A stretch of 64,000 bases of DNA from Flavobacteriales bacterium (GCA_011525015.1 WTJC01000015.1:1-64000), one strand, 5' to 3'; positions 48,563 through 59,199 are shown, numbered from the stretch's first letter. Notes: generated by a model from the sequence alone, not told the origin. Program-made: numbers and translations.

Positions 48563-49333
48563 ATGGAATTTTTTAAATATCAAGGGGCTGGTAACGACTT
48601 TATTTTAGTTGATTTTCGAAATGAGTCAAAGGAATTATCTCGAGAGATTATTGAAAAGTTGTGTGATCGCAGGTTTGGTATAGGGGCTGACGGCTTTATG
48701 ATTCTCAAGTCGCATTCGGATTTTGATTTTGAAATGATTTATTACAATTCGGACGGTCGAGAAAGTACAATGTGTGGAAATGGAGGTAGGTGCATAGTGC
48801 AGTACGCAAAAGATCAGGGCATTATTTCTGACCACACTCAATTTATTTTTAAAGATCAAGTCTACCGTGCATCGCTTTTTGAAAAATACGTCTCTCTGCA
48901 CATGCAAAATGTCGATACCTACAGCAAGCTCAGTGATGATTCGTGTTTTGTAAATACAGGTTCTCCGCATCATGTCGAATTCAGAGAAACCCTTTCTGGT
49001 GTTGACGTTATTAATGAAGGTAAAGCAATAAGAAACAGTTATGGCAAAGAGGGGAGTAACGTAAACTTTGTTTCAAAAAAATCAGAAGACACCTTTGAAA
49101 TTTTAACCTATGAAAGAGGTGTAGAGGCTGAGACCCTTGCCTGTGGTACAGGAATCACTGCAGCCGCTTTGTCAGCACATATCTTGTCAAAATCATCAGC
49201 TACAACTCTTTACTTTAATGCCAAAGGAGGGAGGCTAAGTGTTGTGTTTACAAGTGATTCAAACGGTTACACTCAGATTCAATTAAATGGTCCAGCCACC
49301 TTTGTATTCAAAGGGCAAATTAAGCTTTCTTAA
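48563..49333 (+). CDS. dapF: Diaminopimelate epimerase
   Basis: MEFFKYQGAGNDFILVD; STMCGNGGRC; ETLACGTGITAAALS (both catalytic Cys). Confidence 0.96.
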   Translation: MEFFKYQGAGNDFILVDFRNESKELSREIIEKLCDRRFGIGADGFMILKSHSDFDFEMIYYNSDGRESTMCGNGGRCIVQYAKDQGIISDHTQFIFKDQVYRASLFEKYVSLHMQNVDTYSKLSDDSCFVNTGSPHHVEFRETLSGVDVINEGKAIRNSYGKEGSNVNFVSKKSEDTFEILTYERGVEAETLACGTGITAAALSAHILSKSSATTLYFNAKGGRLSVVFTSDSNGYTQIQLNGPATFVFKGQIKLS

Positions 49334-49336
49334 ATT

Positions 49337-49858
49337 TTGTTTAGAAAAGAAGAACTTATCGTAAGAGCTGTAAAGGCGTTAGATTTTGATTTTCTCTTTA
49401 AACTCGAAAACGACGAGGCTTATTGGCATTTAAGCGATTCTGACCGGGCTTTTACCGCGAAGGAACTCCGGGATTTTATTTCAAGGGCACAACAACCCAT
49501 ATTACTCACCAAGCAATTCAGATACATCATTGAGATTGAAAATCGAGGACAAATAGGATGTATAGACCTCTTTGACTTTGACCCAATTAACAAGTTTGTC
49601 GGAGTTGGAATTATTATTTACGATGAGACTTACAGGCGAAAAGGATATGCCAAAGGAGCTTTATTACTTATAGAATCTTATGTTCGAGAGGTTTTAGATT
49701 GTAATTTTATATTCGCCTATGTGCTTGAAGATAATAAGGCGAGTGTTTCTCTTTTCAAAGCAATGAACTATCTTGTAGTGACTGATCAAACTGATCATTC
49801 TTTTGAAAAAGATAAGAATCGTATAAATCAGATTTTATTTCAAAAAAAATTAAAATGA
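49337..49858 (+). CDS. GNAT family N-acetyltransferase (RimJ/RimL-like)
   Basis: TTG start; YDETYRRKGYAKGALLLIESYV; VLEDNKASVSLFKAMNY. Confidence 0.85.
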   Translation: MFRKEELIVRAVKALDFDFLFKLENDEAYWHLSDSDRAFTAKELRDFISRAQQPILLTKQFRYIIEIENRGQIGCIDLFDFDPINKFVGVGIIIYDETYRRKGYAKGALLLIESYVREVLDCNFIFAYVLEDNKASVSLFKAMNYLVVTDQTDHSFEKDKNRINQILFQKKLK

Positions 49859-50895
49859 TTGCTAAAGTTTTTAGGTATGCGCTTATACTGGGTTTAATAC
49901 TTTGTAGTGTGCTTTCATACAGTGTTTATCAAAAAATATTTAAACCTAATACGAGTTTTACTGGCAGTAGCGTAGACGTTTTTATTCCCACAAACACGAC
50001 TTCAAATACGCTGATGAGAATATTAGAACCCTTTATTGATAGAAGCGAGGATTTTGTTTTTGTCGCTGCTCGAAAAAAATATTTCTCCAACATAAAACCA
50101 GGTCGATTTATACTTGAAAAGGGTTTAAACAATAATCAGATTATCAATACTTTACGATCTAAAAATAATCCTATACAAGTTACCTTTAACAACCTTGATT
50201 ACATAGAAGATTTTGCGGGTTACATGGGTGCTAAATTAGAATGTGATAGTCTACAAATCATAGAAGTATTTAAATCTAAGGCTGGATCAGAAGCATCGCA
50301 ACTGAACTACGAACAGATTATCAGTATGCTTATTCCTAATACCTACGAGTTTTATTGGAATACGAGTGCCGAACAGCTGTGGACCAAAATGTCTAAAGAA
50401 TACGATAGTTTTTGGACCGAAAATAGGAGAACTAAGGCAAAAAAGATAGGTTTAAGTCGTTCAGAGGTCTACGCATTGGCTTCTATTGTTGATAAAGAAT
50501 CCCTTAAACGTATTGAACAGCCGACTATTGCGGGTGTTTATTTGAATCGATTAAGACGCGGTATAAAACTTCAGGCTGATCCAACAGTGATTTACGCTAT
50601 GCGGGAGACCTTAGGGGATAGAGACACTATAATTAAAAGAGTGTTATATAAGGATTTAACTATTGATTCTCCATATAATACTTACCGGTATAAAGGAATT
50701 CCTCCTGGCCCTATTGGAATGCCAGACGTGTCGGCTATTGATGCGGTCTTAAATGCTGAGGAGCATAATTATTTTTATTTTGTGGCCGATATTGAAAATC
50801 CAGGTTTTCACGATTTTTCAAAAACCCTTCGAGAACACAATAGAAAAAGTCGAAAATATTCCAATTGGTTAAATCGAAATAGAATTTACAGATAA
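49855..50895 (+). CDS. mltG: Endolytic transglycosylase MltG
   Basis: SEVYALASIVDKES; GVYLNRLRRGIKLQADPTVIYA; SPYNTYRYKGIPPGPIGMPDVSAIDAVL. Confidence 0.94.
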   Translation: MIAKVFRYALILGLILCSVLSYSVYQKIFKPNTSFTGSSVDVFIPTNTTSNTLMRILEPFIDRSEDFVFVAARKKYFSNIKPGRFILEKGLNNNQIINTLRSKNNPIQVTFNNLDYIEDFAGYMGAKLECDSLQIIEVFKSKAGSEASQLNYEQIISMLIPNTYEFYWNTSAEQLWTKMSKEYDSFWTENRRTKAKKIGLSRSEVYALASIVDKESLKRIEQPTIAGVYLNRLRRGIKLQADPTVIYAMRETLGDRDTIIKRVLYKDLTIDSPYNTYRYKGIPPGPIGMPDVSAIDAVLNAEEHNYFYFVADIENPGFHDFSKTLREHNRKSRKYSNWLNRNRIYR

Positions 50896-51614
50896 GATTC
50901 TTCGCTGCCTATGGCGAAGATGCACGGTTTTTTATCCAGGTTAATGGTCTTTTCAATTTTCTTCCATTCGGCTACGCTTTTCGTTTTGACGTACTCATCG
51001 GAAAGTGTCATATTTAGACCTAAGGTTAAGTAAGTCAATGGATTAAGATGTTTTAGACAATCTTGAAATAATTTGTTATTCCTATACGGAGTCTCCATAA
51101 ATAACTGTGATTGTGCTTCTGACATTGCTCTTCGTTCTAAGTCTTTTAGTTTTCGTTTTCGCTGTCCCGAGTCAATAGGAAGGTATCCGTTAAAAGCGAA
51201 AGACTGACCATTTAATCCGCTCGCCATAAGTGTCAAAATAATAGAAGTAGGCCCAACCATAGGAACTACAGCGATATCTAATTGATGGGCAATTTTAACA
51301 ATTGCGGCTCCAGGATCTGCAATACCAGGGCATCCAGCGTCTGACATTAAACCAATAGAAATGCCTTCTCGGCAGGGTTCTAAAAATTGAGGTAATTCTG
51401 AGGCGCTGGTGTATTTGTTGAGTTGAAAAAATTTCAAAGACTCTTGTTTTTTATTTGGAGCCAATAATTTTATGAAAGCACGACTCACTTTTTCATTTTC
51501 TACAATGAAGTGATTGAGCTGTTCAATTTTTTTTCTGATTGAGATGGGCAATACCTCTAATGGATTAGAAGTACCCAATGTTACAGGTATAAGTATGAGT
51601 TCGCCTTGCTGCAT
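50886..51614 (-). CDS. SAM-dependent methyltransferase, tetrapyrrole methylase/RsmI-like
   Basis: GISIGLMSDAGCPGIADPGAAIVKIAHQLDIAVVPMVGPTSIILTLMASGL; FMETPYRN. Confidence 0.88.
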   Translation of the reverse strand: MQQGELILIPVTLGTSNPLEVLPISIRKKIEQLNHFIVENEKVSRAFIKLLAPNKKQESLKFFQLNKYTSASELPQFLEPCREGISIGLMSDAGCPGIADPGAAIVKIAHQLDIAVVPMVGPTSIILTLMASGLNGQSFAFNGYLPIDSGQRKRKLKDLERRAMSEAQSQLFMETPYRNNKLFQDCLKHLNPLTYLTLGLNMTLSDEYVKTKSVAEWKKIEKTINLDKKPCIFAIGSEESYL

Positions 51615-51638
51615 ACTTAAAGTTACAAAATGAAATTT

Positions 51639-52061
51639 TTAAATCAGTTTTTGAATACAAGAATCCAATTGCTGAAATACGGCTTCGAAATCATTTTCGT
51701 CTCCGTAATAAGGATCGTGTACATCTCTGTCATCAATCATTTTAACCTTTTTTTGCAGCTTTTTTTCAGGAGCTAATTCCTGCAGTCTTTGAAAGATGGA
51801 TTGGTCTACCGCATAAATTTCATCAAAATTAGTGAAGTCTATGGCCTTTATTTGTCGTGATCGCTGTGATCTGATGTCGATGTTGTGCTTTAGTCCGATT
51901 TTTATTGATCTATTATCGGGGCTTGCATCTTGATGGTAATTTGAAGTTGCTGCTGAATCGACAAATACTTCTTCTCGAGAGGTGTAGAATTCGAATATCC
52001 CTTGGGCTAGGGGAGATCTGCAGATATTACCAAGACAAACAACAAGAATTTTTCTTTTCAT
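51639..52061 (-). CDS. Low-molecular-weight protein tyrosine phosphatase
   Basis: VCLGNICRSPLAQGIF (CX5R loop); DDRDVHDPYYG. Confidence 0.93.
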   Translation of the reverse strand: MKRKILVVCLGNICRSPLAQGIFEFYTSREEVFVDSAATSNYHQDASPDNRSIKIGLKHNIDIRSQRSRQIKAIDFTNFDEIYAVDQSIFQRLQELAPEKKLQKKVKMIDDRDVHDPYYGDENDFEAVFQQLDSCIQKLI

Positions 52062-52066
52062 CAGTA

Positions 52067-53488
52067 TTAGACGAATTTTTTATTCAAGTCTTCTATGTAT
52101 TTTTTGAATTGTTTATCGGTATCTGATAGGTTTTCAACTGTTCTACAGGCGTGTAATACAGTGGCGTGATCTCTTTTTCCAATGTGTGATCCTATAGATG
52201 CTAAAGAAGCTTTGGTGTATTTTTTAGAAAAGTACATCGCCAGTTGTCTCGCTTGAACAATATGTCTTTTTCTTGTTTTTGATTGAAGCGTCTCCAAGTC
52301 CATTTCGAAGTAATTGGCGACCATTTTTTGGATATAATCTATGGAAACCTCTTTTTTCGTATTCTTTACGAACTTGTCAACCACGACTCTTGCTAGATCT
52401 ATGGTAATGTCTTTTTTATTAAACGATGCTTGAGCGATAAGAGAGATGATAGCACCTTCTAATTCTCTGACGTTCGTTTTGACATGTTTGGCGACGTATT
52501 CTATGATTTCTTCGGGTATGTTGACCCCGTCCTTGAAAATTTTGTGTTTTAGAATGGTAATTCTAGTATCGTAATTCGGTGATTGCAATTCTGCAGATAA
52601 TCCCCATTTAAATCTTGAGAGAAGGCGTTGTTCGATGTCTTGCATGTCAACTGGCGCCTTGTCTGAAGTGAGAATCACTTGTTTACCGTTTTGGTGTAAG
52701 TGATTGAAAATGTGAAAGAATACGTCTTGAGTTCCACTTTTACCTGCTAAGAATTGTACATCATCAATGATCAAGACGTCGATCAACTGGTAGAAATGAA
52801 TAAAGTCATTTCTAGTGTTGTTTTTAACAGAATCAATGTATTGCTGCGTAAATTTTTCAGCAGAAATATAAAGTACTGTCTTTTCAGGGTGTTTTTCCTT
52901 TATATCTATTCCAATAGCATGTGCCAAGTGGGTTTTACCAAGGCCTACACCTCCAAAAATTAAAAAAGGATTGAAAGATGTACCGCCTGGTTTATTTGCA
53001 ACTGCCATACCTGCAGATCTAGCAAGACGGTTTGACTCTCCTTCGATAAACCCATTAAAGGTGTATGTGTTATTAAGTTGGGAATCGATTTTAATATTTC
53101 GTATTCCTGGAATCACGAAAGGATTCCTCAATGATGGATCTTTTTTGGAAATAGGAACATCCACTTCTTGTGGCTGTACTCTAAACTTATTTGAACTGGG
53201 TATTTGCTCTGTGTGTTCTACTTGAGTATGAGCACTTGACATCTTAATGACGTAAACGAGTCTTGCACTTTCTCCGAGTTCTCTCTTTAGTGCTACTTTC
53301 AGTAAACTCACGTAATGTTCCTCGAGCCATTCGTAGAAAAATTTACTCGGTACTTCAATGCTTAATACGTTTTCCTCAATATTTACTGGATTGATAGGTT
53401 CAAACCATGTTTTGTAGGCTTGAGGCTGTATATTGTCTTTGATAAATACAAGACAATCTCTCCAAATATCTTGGTGATTTTTAAGCAT
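52067..53488 (-). CDS. dnaA: Chromosomal replication initiator protein DnaA
   Basis: NPFLIFGGVGLGKTHLAHAIG; DVLIIDDVQFLAGK; C-terminal HIVQARQLAMYFSKKYTKASLASIGSHIGKRDHATVLHA. Confidence 0.97.
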   Translation of the reverse strand: MLKNHQDIWRDCLVFIKDNIQPQAYKTWFEPINPVNIEENVLSIEVPSKFFYEWLEEHYVSLLKVALKRELGESARLVYVIKMSSAHTQVEHTEQIPSSNKFRVQPQEVDVPISKKDPSLRNPFVIPGIRNIKIDSQLNNTYTFNGFIEGESNRLARSAGMAVANKPGGTSFNPFLIFGGVGLGKTHLAHAIGIDIKEKHPEKTVLYISAEKFTQQYIDSVKNNTRNDFIHFYQLIDVLIIDDVQFLAGKSGTQDVFFHIFNHLHQNGKQVILTSDKAPVDMQDIEQRLLSRFKWGLSAELQSPNYDTRITILKHKIFKDGVNIPEEIIEYVAKHVKTNVRELEGAIISLIAQASFNKKDITIDLARVVVDKFVKNTKKEVSIDYIQKMVANYFEMDLETLQSKTRKRHIVQARQLAMYFSKKYTKASLASIGSHIGKRDHATVLHACRTVENLSDTDKQFKKYIEDLNKKFV

Positions 53489-53634
53489 TGATAGTTAGCG
53501 TATTTATTTGAACCTAGATTAAAAAAGACAGGGTTGACTATCTCAGTAAATCTGAAACAAATATTTGGATAAATTTTTTACAAAAAAATTTTTTTTTGTT
53601 TGTAATATTTAAAATTTTCACATAGTTTCTTTTC

Positions 53635-54036
53635 ATGGTTAAATTTCAAAACACAACAAAACTTAGAGTGCGATATGGTGAAACCGACCAAATGGGAATT
53701 GTGCATCACTCTGAGTATATCAATTATCTTGAAATCGCAAGAATTGAATATTTAAGGGCTCGAGGTATGTCGTATCAAGAACTTGAAGATAAGGGGTACG
53801 GATTACCAGTAGTCTCAATAGACATCAACTATAAAAAGCCCGCTAAATATGATGACGAGTTGAATTTACACACCAGTTTAATTGAAAAGGGCAGGTGTAA
53901 GCTCGTCTTTCAAACCACAATAAAAAATAGTGAAGATCTTCTTGTCTGCAGTGCAAAGGTGACTTTGGTTTGCGTAAAATTAGACCTGTTTAAACCCACA
54001 GCGCTTCCAGAGTTTCTTTTGGATTTAATTCTGTAG
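53635..54036 (+). CDS. Acyl-CoA thioesterase (4HBT/YbgC-like hotdog)
   Basis: LRVRYGETDQMGIVHHSEYINYLEIARIEYLRARG. Confidence 0.9.
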   Translation: MVKFQNTTKLRVRYGETDQMGIVHHSEYINYLEIARIEYLRARGMSYQELEDKGYGLPVVSIDINYKKPAKYDDELNLHTSLIEKGRCKLVFQTTIKNSEDLLVCSAKVTLVCVKLDLFKPTALPEFLLDLIL

Positions 54037-54639
54037 GGCGATTGTTTTTGTGGGGTATAATTGATCTAAACTTTCTTTAAGTGTTGCGAACTCATTTTCT
54101 TTGACCTGTACTTTCAGTCTACAACTTTGAGTTATGTTTTTTTCGATGATTTGAGCCTTAAACTTCGAGATGATATGTAAGACCCGATCGTAGTCTTTTA
54201 ATTGACATTGTACCTCCGCTATAGAATATTCAACAAAGGGAATAATTGGGGTCTTTTCTAACACAACAGCGGCACTTTGTTTATAGGCTTGAATTAAGCC
54301 TCCTGATCCTAGTTTTACTCCTCCAAAATATCGAACTACCGCAATTAGGGTATTTTGTAACTCTTTTGATAGTAGCTGTCCGTAAATGGGATATCCCGCT
54401 GTGTTTTTAGGTTCTCCGTCATCACTGTATTTATGCTTTTGATTGTTTTTTAAACGATACGCATAGCATACGTGATTTGCATTCTTGTGCTCTTCTCTTA
54501 ATGCGGTGAGCAGGCTTTCACATTGCGCTTCATTTTGAACAGGATAGGCATAGGACAAGAATTTACTCTTTTTGATTTTGATTAAAACCGGCTCGGAAGG
54601 TTTAGAAATGGTATAATAAACAGGCTTGTTTTCATCCAT
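54025..54639 (-). CDS. YigZ/IMPACT family protein
   Basis: NHVCYAYRLKNNQKHKYSDDGEPKNTAGYPIYGQL; VVRYFGGVKLGSGGLIQAYKQSA. Confidence 0.92.
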   Translation of the reverse strand: MDENKPVYYTISKPSEPVLIKIKKSKFLSYAYPVQNEAQCESLLTALREEHKNANHVCYAYRLKNNQKHKYSDDGEPKNTAGYPIYGQLLSKELQNTLIAVVRYFGGVKLGSGGLIQAYKQSAAVVLEKTPIIPFVEYSIAEVQCQLKDYDRVLHIISKFKAQIIEKNITQSCRLKVQVKENEFATLKESLDQLYPTKTIALQN

Positions 54640-55690
54640 AATGATAGGTGCTGATTAAATCTGAACCATTTTTAAAAATGTTGACGCTTGAAGATTTTTT
54701 AAAAACAGGTGCTTTAATTCCATTTTGAAGTTTGAGCGCTGTATTTTCTATTACAGTAATTTCATCGTAAAGGCCACTTTCTATGAAAGAAATTAAGGTT
54801 TTACTTCCGCCTTCGACTAAGATACTTTGGATGCCTTTTTGGGCGAGTATGTCGAAAAGTAAGGGTATGGCCTCTTCACCGGATTTAATCTTCTGTACTT
54901 CAATGTGATCTGGGAAATTGGAATGTTCTGTATCCTTCTTTGAAAGCAGTAGTGTAGGGATATTGTCTTTAAAAACAGTCAAGTCTGAAACATCGGGATT
55001 ACTCCAAAAAATTACACGTAAGGGATTAGGGCCTTTCCACAAACGAACATTCAATTGGGCATTGTCCCTCAAGAGGGTAGTGCTTCCAATGAGAATTGCT
55101 TGGTATTGTGTTCTCAATAAATGCGCAAATTGCTTGCTTTCAGCATTTGAAATCCAAAAAGGTCTACCATCTTCAGTTCGAGAAGACGCTTTAGGGGCAA
55201 TAAAACCATCTGTAGATTGTGCCCACTTTAGATGTATATAGGGTCTCTTCTTTAGAATTGAACAGGTAAAATGACGGTGGAGGTATTGACATTGCTTTTG
55301 TAAAACTCCCGTTTGAACCGAAACCCCGTGCTTGCGAAGATGTGCTATTCCTTTTTCTGCAACTAAGGGATTAGGGTCAACCATACCTACGATGACGTTT
55401 TTTACGCCTCTTTCAACGATGTAATGAGAGCAAGGCGGAGTTTTACCAAAATGGTTACAAGGTTCTAAGGTCACGTATAAAGAAGCTGCACTTAAATCAG
55501 TTTCAATTGGAATTTTTTTAAGAGCGTTGACTTCTGCATGAGCTCCACCGTAGCTTGATGTATGGGCCTCAGACAAGATACAATCGTTTAGGACTACAAC
55601 GCATCCCACAGATGGATTTGGTCTGCTTTGAATGCGGCCTTTTTGCGCAATTTGGATTGCACGGCTCATGTATTTTTCATGTATCTTCAC
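54632..55690 (-). CDS. ribD: Bifunctional riboflavin deaminase/reductase
   Basis: YMSRAIQIAQKGRIQSRPNPSVGCVVV; HAEVNALKK; TLEPCNHFGKTPPCSHYI; reductase domain SILVEGGSKTLISFI. Confidence 0.94.
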   Translation of the reverse strand: MKIHEKYMSRAIQIAQKGRIQSRPNPSVGCVVVLNDCILSEAHTSSYGGAHAEVNALKKIPIETDLSAASLYVTLEPCNHFGKTPPCSHYIVERGVKNVIVGMVDPNPLVAEKGIAHLRKHGVSVQTGVLQKQCQYLHRHFTCSILKKRPYIHLKWAQSTDGFIAPKASSRTEDGRPFWISNAESKQFAHLLRTQYQAILIGSTTLLRDNAQLNVRLWKGPNPLRVIFWSNPDVSDLTVFKDNIPTLLLSKKDTEHSNFPDHIEVQKIKSGEEAIPLLFDILAQKGIQSILVEGGSKTLISFIESGLYDEITVIENTALKLQNGIKAPVFKKSSSVNIFKNGSDLISTYHYG

Positions 55691-55722
55691 GCTGCAAAGG
55701 TATTATCTAAATAAAAAATGTC

Positions 55723-56211
55723 TTGAAAATGAAAATTAGGGCGATTGAACGAAGAGATAATCAACAAATGGGAGCCCTTATTCAACATGTTTTAATCGAA
55801 CATGAAGTGCCCAAAAAAGGAACGGCATATTCTGATCCTTTTCTCTTTAATCTATTTGAGTATTACCTGGAATTAGCCCGAGCGAAGTACTTCGTAATTG
55901 TAGATGAAAACGAAACTGTTCTTGGAGGTTGTGGATATGGACCTGTTTTAAATTGTGAACCTCACATCTGTGAGATTCAAAAAATGTACTTCTATCCGCA
56001 AACAAGAGGCAAGGGAATGGGGGCATTAATGATGCAAAGGGTTCTTGAAGAGGCCAAAAATGATAAGTATACCTTGTGCTATATTGAGACAATGCCGCAA
56101 ATGCAAGCGGCTCAACGCTTGTATCAAAACTTTGGTTTTGACTATATAGAGCGTCCTTTGGGAGATACGGGTCACCCCACATGTTCAGTTTATATGACCC
56201 TAAGCCTATAA
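55723..56211 (+). CDS. GNAT family N-acetyltransferase
   Basis: CEIQKMYFYPQTRGKGMGALMMQRVLEEA; AAQRLYQNFGFDYI. Confidence 0.9.
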   Translation: MKMKIRAIERRDNQQMGALIQHVLIEHEVPKKGTAYSDPFLFNLFEYYLELARAKYFVIVDENETVLGGCGYGPVLNCEPHICEIQKMYFYPQTRGKGMGALMMQRVLEEAKNDKYTLCYIETMPQMQAAQRLYQNFGFDYIERPLGDTGHPTCSVYMTLSL

Positions 56212-56214
56212 CTT

Positions 56215-57057
56215 ATGAATTGGATGACGGCCAAAGTCTTGTTTTCTCAAACGATGTCTTCAGTATACGACCAAAATGAAATCTCATCCTTATACAGGCT
56301 CTTTTTGGAAGATTATTTGCAAGTGAGTCCTCATGTGCATTTATACACTCCTCAAGATGAATTAAATTCAATTCAAATGGAGAAATTTAATAAGGGCTTG
56401 AGTCTTTTAAATCAAAGCACTCCTATTCAATACCTCACCCAAAAAGCATTTTTTTGTGACCTGAACTTTAAAGTGAATTCAAGTGTGCTTATTCCCAGAC
56501 CGGAAACTGAAGATTTAGTGCGGATTATTTATGATATACATCAAAAAAAAAGGGCCGAAAACCTAAAGATTTTAGATTTGGGTACAGGAAGCGGTTGTAT
56601 TGCAATAGCTTTAAAATCGCAGTTTAAAAAGGCCTCAGTAATTGGGGTTGACATTTCTCAAAAAGCCTTGGATGTTGCTAAATACAATGCCGAGTTTCAT
56701 AAAACACCTATTGATTTTGTACTAGAAGACTTAGGTGATTATAGGTCAGATTTGACCTTTGACATTATTGTTTCAAACCCCCCATATGTATTGGAATCAG
56801 AAAAAGTTTTAATGCACCCTAATGTATTGAATTATGAACCTGAAACAGCCTTGTTTGTACCGGATAATGATCCCTTAAAATATTACAAGGCTATTGTGCA
56901 ATCCATTAATTTTGGAACTTTAAAAACACGAAGTCTATTTTTGGAGATCAACCCCAAATGTCTCGATGCTTTAATCGATTTAATGAAACCTTTGGGAGCT
57001 ATTGAAATTCATAAAGACCTCAGTGAAAAAAAACGTTTTATTGAAGTGAATATTTGA
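56215..57057 (+). CDS. prmC: Peptide chain release factor N(5)-glutamine methyltransferase
   Basis: VLIPRPETEDLV; ILDLGTGSGCIAIALK; IIVSNPPYV. Confidence 0.94.
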   Translation: MNWMTAKVLFSQTMSSVYDQNEISSLYRLFLEDYLQVSPHVHLYTPQDELNSIQMEKFNKGLSLLNQSTPIQYLTQKAFFCDLNFKVNSSVLIPRPETEDLVRIIYDIHQKKRAENLKILDLGTGSGCIAIALKSQFKKASVIGVDISQKALDVAKYNAEFHKTPIDFVLEDLGDYRSDLTFDIIVSNPPYVLESEKVLMHPNVLNYEPETALFVPDNDPLKYYKAIVQSINFGTLKTRSLFLEINPKCLDALIDLMKPLGAIEIHKDLSEKKRFIEVNI

Positions 57058-57059
57058 GA

Positions 57060-59084
57060 ATGACAGAAAGAGAAGAAATACAAGAGCTGCGCAAAGAAAT
57101 TCAAATCCACAATCACAAGTATTACATTTTAGATCAACCTGAAATCAGTGATTATGAATTTGATTTGAAGCTAAAACGCTTGGAAGAATTAGAACGACTT
57201 CATCCCGAATTGTATGACGAATATTCACCAACAGTTCGCGTTGGAGGGAGTGTAACTAAAAACTTTGAAAATAAGAATCACCCTAACAGGATGTATTCTC
57301 TTGATAACGCATACAGTTATGAAGAACTGGAAACCTGGTACAGACGCTGTTTAAATGCTATAAGAGATGAAACAGGTCGAGAGCAGATTGAAATTAGTTG
57401 TGAACTAAAATACGATGGTGCTTCAATCAATTTAATCTATGAAAATGGCAAACTGGGTAGCGCCATAACAAGGGGCGATGGTTTTCAAGGAGATGTGGTT
57501 ACGGCAAACATTAAAACGGTCAGAACAGTTCCTCTAGAGCTTAGAGGGGATTTTCCGGCTTCATTTGAAATAAGAGGAGAGGTTATTCTGGAGAAAAGTG
57601 AATTTGAGCGCATCAATAACGAACGAAGCAATTTGGGTTTAGCTACTTATATGAATCCGCGAAATACAGCCTCAGGATCACTTAAACTGCAGGATAGTGG
57701 AGAAGTAGCAAAGCGAAAACTGACCTGTTTACCCTATGCTGTAGCTGGAGAAAACTTACCGTTCAAAACGCAAATCGAAGTTCTCGAATCTTTAGCGGCA
57801 TTTGGATTTAAAATCCCTGACCATTACAGGTCTTGCAAAAACCTAAATGAAGTTCAAGATTTTATTGCGTATTGGGCTGAGCGAAAAAATAATTTACCTT
57901 TTGAAATTGATGGTATTGTACTTAAGGTAAACGCCTTGGAAGATCAAGAACTTCTTGGTGCTACCTCTAAATCACCGCGATGGGCCCTGGCTTATAAGTT
58001 TGAATCTGAAAATGCCATTACCAGATTAGTTGATGTGGTCTATCAAGTCGGACGAACTGGTGCGATTACACCAGTTGCACAATTGGAACCAGTGCTGTTG
58101 GCTGGCACAATTGTCAAAAGAGCATCCCTACACAACAAAGATCAAATTGATAAGTTAGGCTTGTGTTTTAATGACAGGGTTTATGTTGAAAAGGGTGGAG
58201 AAATTATCCCCAAAATTGTTGCGGTGGTTTCAAGTGAAAGTGAACGAGACGAGCGCGTAAGCTTCATTGAACATTGTCCAGAGTGTGAAACACCCCTATC
58301 TCGAATTGAAGGAGAAGCGCAACACTACTGCCCAAACACTGAATGTTGTCCACCTCAAATCAAAGGTAGAATTCAGCATTTTATTTCGAGAAACGCAATG
58401 GATATAGACGGTCTAGGGTCTGAGACGGTCTCTCAACTGGTTGATGAAGGTCTTATTAATCGCATAGAAGACTTATATCAATTAAAGGCAGAAGAATTGA
58501 TTGTTTTAGATCGAATGGCACAAAAATCAGTAGAAAACCTCCTCGAAGGAGTGTCAAAATCAAAAAACCAACCTTTTGTTAAGGTTTTATTTGGTATTGG
58601 AATCAGACACGTGGGGCAAACTGTGGCTAAAACACTGGCAAAGGAGTTTGGATCAATAGATCAGTTAAGTCAGGCTACTTTTGACGACCTTGTTGCTATC
58701 AATGAGATCGGTCCAAGAATAGCAGAAAGTGTATTGTCGTTTTTCGCATTAGAACCCAACCAAATAACAATAGAGCGACTAAAACAAGAAGGGTTAAATT
58801 TTGAGGTGATTCAAAACGATCAGGTACAAAAAAAGCAGCTTTTTGAAGGAAAAAGTATTGTGGTCTCAGGTGTTTTTTCCAATTTCAGTAGAAGTGAATT
58901 AAAACAGCTCATAGAGGAATTAGGAGGTAAAAATGTTTCGTCTATTTCTTCAAAGACTGATTTGTTGATCGCTGGGGATCAGATGGGTCCTGCCAAAAAG
59001 AAGAAAGCGGAGGCACTAAACATTCCGATGCTATCTGAAATTGATTTGGAAAATAAACTCAAAGAGTTGTCCGATCAAAGTTGA
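57060..59084 (+). CDS. ligA: NAD-dependent DNA ligase
   Basis: ELKYDGASINLIYENG (KxDG); zinc finger CPECETPLSRIEGEAQHYCPNTECC; C-terminal BRCT. ATG 57060 preferred over track start. Confidence 0.97.
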   Translation: MTEREEIQELRKEIQIHNHKYYILDQPEISDYEFDLKLKRLEELERLHPELYDEYSPTVRVGGSVTKNFENKNHPNRMYSLDNAYSYEELETWYRRCLNAIRDETGREQIEISCELKYDGASINLIYENGKLGSAITRGDGFQGDVVTANIKTVRTVPLELRGDFPASFEIRGEVILEKSEFERINNERSNLGLATYMNPRNTASGSLKLQDSGEVAKRKLTCLPYAVAGENLPFKTQIEVLESLAAFGFKIPDHYRSCKNLNEVQDFIAYWAERKNNLPFEIDGIVLKVNALEDQELLGATSKSPRWALAYKFESENAITRLVDVVYQVGRTGAITPVAQLEPVLLAGTIVKRASLHNKDQIDKLGLCFNDRVYVEKGGEIIPKIVAVVSSESERDERVSFIEHCPECETPLSRIEGEAQHYCPNTECCPPQIKGRIQHFISRNAMDIDGLGSETVSQLVDEGLINRIEDLYQLKAEELIVLDRMAQKSVENLLEGVSKSKNQPFVKVLFGIGIRHVGQTVAKTLAKEFGSIDQLSQATFDDLVAINEIGPRIAESVLSFFALEPNQITIERLKQEGLNFEVIQNDQVQKKQLFEGKSIVVSGVFSNFSRSELKQLIEELGGKNVSSISSKTDLLIAGDQMGPAKKKKAEALNIPMLSEIDLENKLKELSDQS

Positions 59085-59199
59085 TTATTCCATCGAAATT
59101 GTTAAAAATTATCTATTTTAAAACAATTTGTTTATAATTTCACAAACTAATGAGAAGCCAACTTCTTTTATCTATGAATCTTTCATATTTGTCACAGCA

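Noticed and set aside
48635-48973. 112-aa minus-strand ORF opposite dapF
   Set aside because: Antisense to a well-supported gene with catalytic motifs; no domain seen.
55847-56182. 111-aa minus-strand ORF opposite a GNAT gene
   Set aside because: Antisense to a clear acetyltransferase; likely chance.
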